In this document: positions 15,164 through 19,668 of the stretch, in pieces
How positions within the stretch are numbered: the stretch's first letter is position 1
Layout: every line of letters begins with the position of its first letter
NCBI GenBank assembly: GCA_900550025.1
Contig: URQP01000041.1
Span: 1-19,668 of the forward strand
DNA: 19,668 bases
Source: an uncultured Porphyromonadaceae bacterium
Lineage (GTDB): Bacteria; Bacteroidota; Bacteroidia; Bacteroidales; Muribaculaceae
Reading direction: 5' to 3'
Translations under genes and position numbers: made by a program
Notes under the pieces: generated by a model
The model's input: the letters and a program-made list of their open reading frames with translations, nothing else
Databases searched by the model: none
Told to the model about the DNA's origin: nothing

Positions 15164-16366
15164 ATGAAGATACTCGTACTTAACTGCGGAAGTTCTTCCG
15201 TAAAATATAAACTCATCGACCTTGAAGGCAACAATCAGAATATTCTTGCCGAAGGCGGCGTGGAAAAAATAGGATTGCCCGACTCTTTCCTGAAATTCAA
15301 ATATAACGGCGAGAAGGTGACAATCCCGGCATCAATGCCAAACCATAAAATTGCAATCCACATCATACTCGACAATCTGACAAGCGAGAAATACGGTTGC
15401 ATCAAGCATTTCGATGAAATCGACGCCGTAGGCCACCGTCTTGTACACGGAGGCGAAAAATTCAACAAGAGCGTACTCATCACAGACGAGGTAATTGCAA
15501 AAGTAAAGGAATGCTACGACCTCGCTCCTCTCCACAATCCGGTAAACATAGCCGGAGTGGAAGCCATCAGCGAGATTTTGCCGGAAGTGCCGCAAGTCGG
15601 CGTGTTCGACACAGCATTCCACCAGACAATGCCTGACTACGCCTATATGTACGCGCTTCCTTACGAAGCATACGAGAAATACGGCGTGCGCCGCTACGGT
15701 TTCCACGGAACGAGCCACCGCTACGTATCACGCCGCGCATGCGAATATTTAGGTGTCGACTATGAAAAGCAGCGCATAATCCCCTGCCATATAGGCAACG
15801 GAGGCTCAATCACTGCAATCCGCGACGGCAAATCAGTCGACACATCAATGGGACTTACCCCGGTAGAAGGATTGATGATGGGTACCCGCTGCGGCGACAT
15901 CGACCCTGCGGCCCTGCTCTACTTACAAGAGAAAATGCACCTCGACGCTGACGGCTCGCAAGCACTCATCAACAAGAAAAGCGGAGTGCTCGGCATCTCA
16001 GGAATTTCATCCGATATGCGCGACATCGAAAATGCCATCAAGGAGGGCAACAAACGCGCCGAATTGGCATTGAAAATGTACGAATACCGCATCATCAAAT
16101 ACATCGGGGCATATACTGCAGCATTAGGCGGTGTCGACATCATCGTATTCACCGGAGGCGTAGGCGAGAACCAGACAGTGACACGCAGCCGCATCTGCAA
16201 GCAGCTGGAATACCTCGGCGTAGTTTTCGACGAGGAAAGCAACGCAGTCCGTGGCGAGGAAGTCACAATCACAAAGCCGGAATCGAAAGTAAAGGTAGTA
16301 GTGATACCTACCGACGAAGAGTATATGATAGCGTGCGACACAGCAGCAATTGTCAACGGCAAATAA
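15164..16366 (+). CDS. ackA: Acetate kinase
   Basis: A 400-residue kinase that makes ATP and acetate from acetyl phosphate. ASKHA-family motifs are complete: LNCGSSSVKY at the start with Asn7, VGHRLVHGG, FDTAFHQTMP, RRYGFHGTSHRYVS with the active-site His, CHIGNGGSI (phosphate loop), MGTRCGDIDP with the conserved Arg and Asp, and FTGGVGEN (adenosine loop). I place the start at 15164 (MKILVLNCGSS); seven in-frame codons further upstream overlap the end of pta and are not conserved. Gene order pta then ackA with four bases between is usual for Bacteroidales. A strong terminator follows at 16388. Confidence 0.98.
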   Translation: MKILVLNCGSSSVKYKLIDLEGNNQNILAEGGVEKIGLPDSFLKFKYNGEKVTIPASMPNHKIAIHIILDNLTSEKYGCIKHFDEIDAVGHRLVHGGEKFNKSVLITDEVIAKVKECYDLAPLHNPVNIAGVEAISEILPEVPQVGVFDTAFHQTMPDYAYMYALPYEAYEKYGVRRYGFHGTSHRYVSRRACEYLGVDYEKQRIIPCHIGNGGSITAIRDGKSVDTSMGLTPVEGLMMGTRCGDIDPAALLYLQEKMHLDADGSQALINKKSGVLGISGISSDMRDIENAIKEGNKRAELALKMYEYRIIKYIGAYTAALGGVDIIVFTGGVGENQTVTRSRICKQLEYLGVVFDEESNAVRGEEVTITKPESKVKVVVIPTDEEYMIACDTAAIVNGK

Positions 16367-16387
16367 TTCAGAAATCATATAGACATT

Positions 16388-16420
16388 AAGGAATGCGTCG
16401 TAGTTTGACGCATTCCTTTT
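16388..16420 (+). terminator. Rho-independent terminator of pta-ackA
   Basis: A perfect 12-bp stem (16388-16399 with 16407-16418) with a seven-base loop, ending in TTTT at 16417-16420. It lies 22 nt after the ackA stop and 27 nt before mtgA. Confidence 0.85.
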
Positions 16421-16446
16421 CATTAAATGCCATTACCGCAATTTAA

Positions 16447-17127
16447 ATGACAAGAATCCTGAAAATCGCAAAAAGAATTCTCATCTGGTTTTTCATCCTG
16501 TCGGCAGGCTGCGTGATATTATTGCGATTCGTGCCAGTATATTTCACGCCACTGATGGGAATACGCTGCGCACAACAAGCATTCAGCGGCGAAAAGCTGA
16601 AACTGAAGCACAAATGGATACCGTTAGAGGAAATGTCGCCGAAAATGCCGATGGCTGTGATAGCTTCGGAAGACAACCGCTTTCCTGACCATCACGGATT
16701 CGACCTGATTGAAATAAACAAAGCCATAAAGGAGCGAGAGCGGGGACGCCACCGCGGGGCAAGCACCATATCGCAGCAAACAGCCAAGAATGTATTCCTA
16801 TGGCCGTCGTCCTCATGGATACGCAAAGGATTCGAAGCCTATTTCACGGTATTGATAGAATTATTCTGGAGCAAGGAACGGATTATGGAAGTTTATCTGA
16901 ACTCAATCGAGATGGGCGACGGAATCTATGGAGTTGAAGCTGTGGCGCACGAGCACTTCGGGAAAAAAGCATCGGAACTGACAGCAGGAGAATGCGCCCT
17001 GATAGCAGCCACTTTGCCGAATCCGCTAAAATACGATTCCGCGCATCCTTCAAGATATATGCTGAAACGGAAATCCCATATTCTCCGGCTGATGAGAGTC
17101 CTGCCAAAATTCCCCTCTGACAAATAA
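16447..17127 (+). CDS. mtgA: Monofunctional peptidoglycan glycosyltransferase
   Basis: A 226-residue inner-membrane enzyme that polymerises lipid II into glycan strands. One N-terminal membrane helix lies at about 9-30 ([17 protein letters not shown]). The GT51 domain follows with its five conserved boxes: [13 protein letters not shown] with catalytic Glu75, [19 protein letters not shown] at 103-121, [29 protein letters not shown] with the second Glu, and the [10 protein letters not shown] segment. The length matches MtgA and there is no transpeptidase domain, which separates it from class A PBPs. It is the first gene of a compact three-gene run (6-nt gap to the MATE gene). No TAnnTTTG box fits the short gap after the ackA terminator, so some read-through may supply it. 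Confidence 0.95.
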   Translation: MTRILKIAKRILIWFFILSAGCVILLRFVPVYFTPLMGIRCAQQAFSGEKLKLKHKWIPLEEMSPKMPMAVIASEDNRFPDHHGFDLIEINKAIKERERGRHRGASTISQQTAKNVFLWPSSSWIRKGFEAYFTVLIELFWSKERIMEVYLNSIEMGDGIYGVEAVAHEHFGKKASELTAGECALIAATLPNPLKYDSAHPSRYMLKRKSHILRLMRVLPKFPSDK

Positions 17128-17133
17128 ATCAAT

Positions 17134-18486
17134 ATGCAGCTCAATATCGACCTGACGAAAGGAGGAATAACCTCATCGCTGCTTCGGTTCACAGTCCCGA
17201 TGATTGCCGGAGCATTGCTACAGCAATGCTACAACATCGCCGACACGATAATCGTAGGACAATGTATCGGTACACAGGCACTTGCCGCCGTCGGCTCCGC
17301 CTACACGCTGATGGTGTTCATCATATCGATATTGCTCGGACTGTCGATGGGAGCCGGCACAGTGTTTTCCTTGCAATTCGGAGCCGGAAAACATGAGAAA
17401 TTGCGGCAAAGCATATTCGTCTCGTTCATATTTATAGGAATCATTACACTGGCATTAAACGCTGTCGCTTTCATCTTTCTCGACGAAACACTCGTCTGGC
17501 TACAAGTTCCCGGCGACGTAGAACCGCTGATGCGTACATACCTTCTCTACATCTACGGAGGAATCATCTTCACATTCCTCTACAATTTCTATGCCGCCCT
17601 GCTCCGTGCCGTCGGCGATTCCGTGACTCCATTGATTTTTCTGTCGGTTTCCGTGGTACTGAACATCGCCCTCGATCTGATACTCATAATATCCTTCGAT
17701 ATGGGAATCGAAGGGGCAGCGATAGCCACGGTAGCATCGCAAGCCGTAGCCGCCGCAGGGATAATAGTTTTTACCCGCCTCAAGCGTCCGGAGCTGAAAC
17801 TTACGCGTAATGACATAGTTTTCAGCCGTTCCAGCCTGAAAGAAATCATATCCTTCTCGTCGCTTACATGCGTGCAGCAATCAGTAATGAATTTCGGGAT
17901 ACTTATGGTACAAGGACTTGTGAACAGTTTCGGCCTTGCTGTGATGGCCGCATTCGCGGCAGCCGTGAAAATCGACTCGTTCGCATATATGCCCGTACAG
18001 GAATTCGGCAATTCTTTCTCCACTTTCGTGGCACAGAATTTCGGCGCGGAAAAAACCGACCGCATTAAAAGAGGCATACGCAGCGCATTCATAACCGCCA
18101 TAATCTTCTCAATAGCAATCACGCTGATTGTTTTCATTTTCGCAAAGCAATTGATGATGATATTCATTGCGCCGGAAGAGATTGAAATCATCAATATCGG
18201 CATACAGTATTTGCGAATAGAAGGCTCGTTCTACGTAGGAATCGGAATTCTTTTCCTGCTCTACGGCTACTACCGTGCCATACGGATGCCGGAAATGTCA
18301 GTGGTGCTGACAGTGCTTTCCCTCGGCATACGCGTAGCACTCTCCTACTGGCTATCGGCCATACCGAGCATCGGAGTAAGCGGAATATGGTGGTCGATAC
18401 CAATCGGATGGTTCATAGCCGATTTTGTGGGAATCCTGTATTATCGAATCAAAATACACAAACATCTAAATATAATCCACGAATGA
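17134..18486 (+). CDS. MATE-family multidrug/cation-coupled efflux transporter
   Basis: A 450-residue inner-membrane protein with about twelve hydrophobic helices in two similar halves. The N-terminal half starts ITSSLLRFTVPMIAGALLQQ, then CYNIADTIIVGQCIG, the standard first helix and loop of DinF/MepA-type MATE exporters. The second half repeats it from about 245 (SFSSLTCVQQSVMNFGILMV) and continues VDSF/KIDSFAYMP-like. It would extrude organic cations or other toxic compounds using Na+ or H+; the substrate cannot be read from the sequence. It starts six bases after mtgA, and its stop overlaps the start of the acetyltransferase in ATGA. A helper role for resistance with that acetyltransferase is possible but unproven. 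Confidence 0.95.
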   Translation: MQLNIDLTKGGITSSLLRFTVPMIAGALLQQCYNIADTIIVGQCIGTQALAAVGSAYTLMVFIISILLGLSMGAGTVFSLQFGAGKHEKLRQSIFVSFIFIGIITLALNAVAFIFLDETLVWLQVPGDVEPLMRTYLLYIYGGIIFTFLYNFYAALLRAVGDSVTPLIFLSVSVVLNIALDLILIISFDMGIEGAAIATVASQAVAAAGIIVFTRLKRPELKLTRNDIVFSRSSLKEIISFSSLTCVQQSVMNFGILMVQGLVNSFGLAVMAAFAAAVKIDSFAYMPVQEFGNSFSTFVAQNFGAEKTDRIKRGIRSAFITAIIFSIAITLIVFIFAKQLMMIFIAPEEIEIINIGIQYLRIEGSFYVGIGILFLLYGYYRAIRMPEMSVVLTVLSLGIRVALSYWLSAIPSIGVSGIWWSIPIGWFIADFVGILYYRIKIHKHLNIIHE

Positions 18487-18965
18487 TAAGAGAAGTACGC
18501 CCGGATGATGCCGCACAGATTGCTGGAATCTACAACCACTACATACTCGAAACAACCATATCGTTCGAGACACAACCGCTTTCTGCGGAAGATATGAGAA
18601 TAAGAATCGAAGAAATAAGTTCATATTTTCCTTATTTCGTGGCAGAAAACAACGGAAAACTCACGGGATATTGCTATGCGCATCCTTGGAAAGAGCGGGC
18701 AGCATACTGCAAGACTTTGGAAACGACAATTTATCTTGCATCCGAAGCAAAAGGGAGAGGCTTGGGAACTCGGCTTATGACGCAGCTAATAAAGGAATGC
18801 CGCAATCGTGGATACCACGCCCTGATAGCCTGTATCACTGCCGAGAACGAGGAAAGCTGCCAGTTTCACGAGCGGCTCGGATTCAAGAAAGTGTCGCATT
18901 TCGAGCAAGTGGGACAAAAATTCGGCAGATGGTTAGACGTGGCCGACTATGAGCTTATGCTATAA
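18483..18965 (+). CDS. GNAT N-acetyltransferase of the phosphinothricin acetyltransferase-like group
   Basis: A 160-residue acetyltransferase with a complete GNAT fold. The start IREVRPDDAAQIAGIYNHYI, then the T-x-S-F-E region, the GKLTGYCYAHPWKERAAY block, and the acetyl-CoA loop GRGLGT at 91-96 follow the Pat/Bar/YncA pattern. So do the C-terminal NEESCQFHERLGFKKVSHF and GRWLDV. Members acetylate phosphinothricin, methionine sulfoximine or related amino acids; most chromosomal copies have uncertain natural substrates. I place the start at the ATG at 18483, which overlaps the MATE stop by four bases (ATGA), a sign of translational coupling. Longer in-frame extension into the MATE gene is not conserved-looking and was rejected. 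Confidence 0.93.
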   Translation: MIREVRPDDAAQIAGIYNHYILETTISFETQPLSAEDMRIRIEEISSYFPYFVAENNGKLTGYCYAHPWKERAAYCKTLETTIYLASEAKGRGLGTRLMTQLIKECRNRGYHALIACITAENEESCQFHERLGFKKVSHFEQVGQKFGRWLDVADYELML

Positions 18966-18994
18966 CCACGACTTGATTTGTTGAAATAAATCCG

Positions 18995-19002
18995 TAACTT
19001 TA
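18995..19002 (+). promoter_or_regulatory. Possible -7 element for lgt
   Basis: TAACTTTA matches TAnnTTTG at seven of eight positions, 25 nt upstream of the lgt ATG, in a context (GTAACTTTACG) similar to the fumarase and pta promoter cores. Confidence 0.35.
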
Positions 19003-19027
19003 CGCCACATTTTTAATCGAAATCAAT

Positions 19028-19668
19028 ATGACAGCACAGATAGCAAACTTCATAACTTGGACTTTCAACCCAGATTTCATATCCCATCCGGTCACAATCC
19101 GCTGGTACGGCCTGATGTTCGCCATCGGATTCATTTTCGGTGTATGGCTCATAGCAAAGATGTTCAAACACGAGGGAGAAAAGAACAGTTGGGTTGACTC
19201 TCTGTTCATCTACGTCGTGATTTGCACTGTGGTGGGAGCGCGTCTCGGCCACGTGTTTTTCTACGCGTGGGACGAATACTACTCCACTCATCTCATCGAC
19301 ATATTCAAAGTTTGGGAAGGCGGCCTTGCAAGCCACGGCGGCGCAATAGGAATAATAATCGGAATATTCATCTATTCATATTATGTCACTAAGCGCAATC
19401 CGCTATGGACTTTAGATCGCTTGGTTGTGCCTGTGGCATTCGTGGGCGGACTGATAAGGCTCGGCAACCTGTTCAACCACGAAATTTACGGACACGTAAC
19501 CGACCTGCCATGGGGCTTCCGGTTCATCACCAACCTCAATGAATGGATGAAGGGCGCAGAACCTGTTTTCAGTCTGCCGTCGCACCCGACACAGCTTTAT
19601 GAAGCTCTCTGCTACTTTGCCTTGTTCGGGCTACTGATGTTCATGTACTGGCGGCGCAACTCCGAAGA
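19028..19668 (+). CDS. lgt: Prolipoprotein diacylglyceryl transferase, 5' part (runs off the window)
   Basis: The first 213 residues of Lgt, the inner-membrane enzyme that transfers diacylglycerol from phosphatidylglycerol to the lipobox Cys of prolipoproteins. Visible are the N-terminal IRWYGLMFAIGF helix, the VGARLGHVFFY helix, and WEGGLASHGGAIG with the essential His103-Gly-Gly. The signature GLIRLGNLFNHEIYG at 141-155 follows with the conserved Arg144, and SHPTQLYEAL at 186-194 comes after it. At least five membrane helices are already present; the last one or two lie beyond the window end. The ATG at 19028 suits the family's short N terminus. It starts 62 nt after the acetyltransferase and probably has its own promoter. 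Confidence 0.95.
   Translation, partial: MTAQIANFITWTFNPDFISHPVTIRWYGLMFAIGFIFGVWLIAKMFKHEGEKNSWVDSLFIYVVICTVVGARLGHVFFYAWDEYYSTHLIDIFKVWEGGLASHGGAIGIIIGIFIYSYYVTKRNPLWTLDRLVVPVAFVGGLIRLGNLFNHEIYGHVTDLPWGFRFITNLNEWMKGAEPVFSLPSHPTQLYEALCYFALFGLLMFMYWRRNSE

Noticed and set aside
1..19668. CRISPR array, tRNA/rRNA genes, complete IS element or prophage
   Set aside because: No regularly spaced repeats, cloverleaf sequences, transposase motifs or phage proteins were seen on either strand.

Overview
The window looks like an ordinary chromosomal stretch of a Bacteroidales bacterium (Bacteroides/Barnesiella/Muribaculaceae-like; the exact family is not resolved). The evidence is the recurrent Bacteroidetes -7 promoter element TAnnTTTG upstream of most start codons, a type IX secretion C-terminal sorting-domain remnant, a small DUF4250 protein, class I fumarase, and the adjacent pta-ackA pair. 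No tRNA, rRNA, CRISPR array, complete insertion sequence or prophage gene was seen.

Layout. 1-1400: 3' end of a metal-type ABC ATPase, then a 154-nt near-palindrome (398-551) that folds into one long hairpin, a small unknown membrane protein, and an orphan T9SS sorting tail followed by a terminator hairpin; this part looks rearranged. 1497-3529: a TPR protein (-) and a MscS channel (+) diverge from paired promoters. 3603-8120 (-): a compact gene set transcribed in the order transglutaminase-like protein, NlpC/P60 peptidase, L-Ala-D/L-Glu-type dipeptide epimerase, NfsA-type nitroreductase. 8253-9297: a broken winged-helix (YcaQ/AlkZ-related) gene. 9397-11040: class I fumarate hydratase. 11462-13487: exported metallophosphoesterase/PQQ-propeller fusion plus DUF4250. 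13500-13883 (-): START-like protein. 14146-16366: pta-ackA. 16447-18965: mtgA, MATE transporter, GNAT acetyltransferase. 19028-end: lgt, cut by the window edge.

How genes work together. The minus-strand group resembles a Bacteroidales version of the Bacillus YkfC-YkfB murein peptide pathway: NlpC/P60 would cut murein stem peptides at D-Glu and the epimerase would convert the released L-Ala-D-Glu. The striking detail is that the epimerase is preceded by a twin-arginine signal peptide separated from the enzyme by a run of 11 A residues (coding strand). At length 11 the leader is out of frame and stops two bases before a TTG codon that can open the enzyme frame; at length 10 leader and enzyme fuse. 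This could be a length-variable switch between cytoplasmic and exported enzyme, transcriptional slippage, or a base-calling error. A second short-repeat indel (loss of one TA unit) breaks the winged-helix gene, so sequencing quality should be checked before either is read as biology. Fumarase and pta-ackA are central fermentative metabolism and share a 12-nt promoter core; mtgA and lgt serve the envelope.
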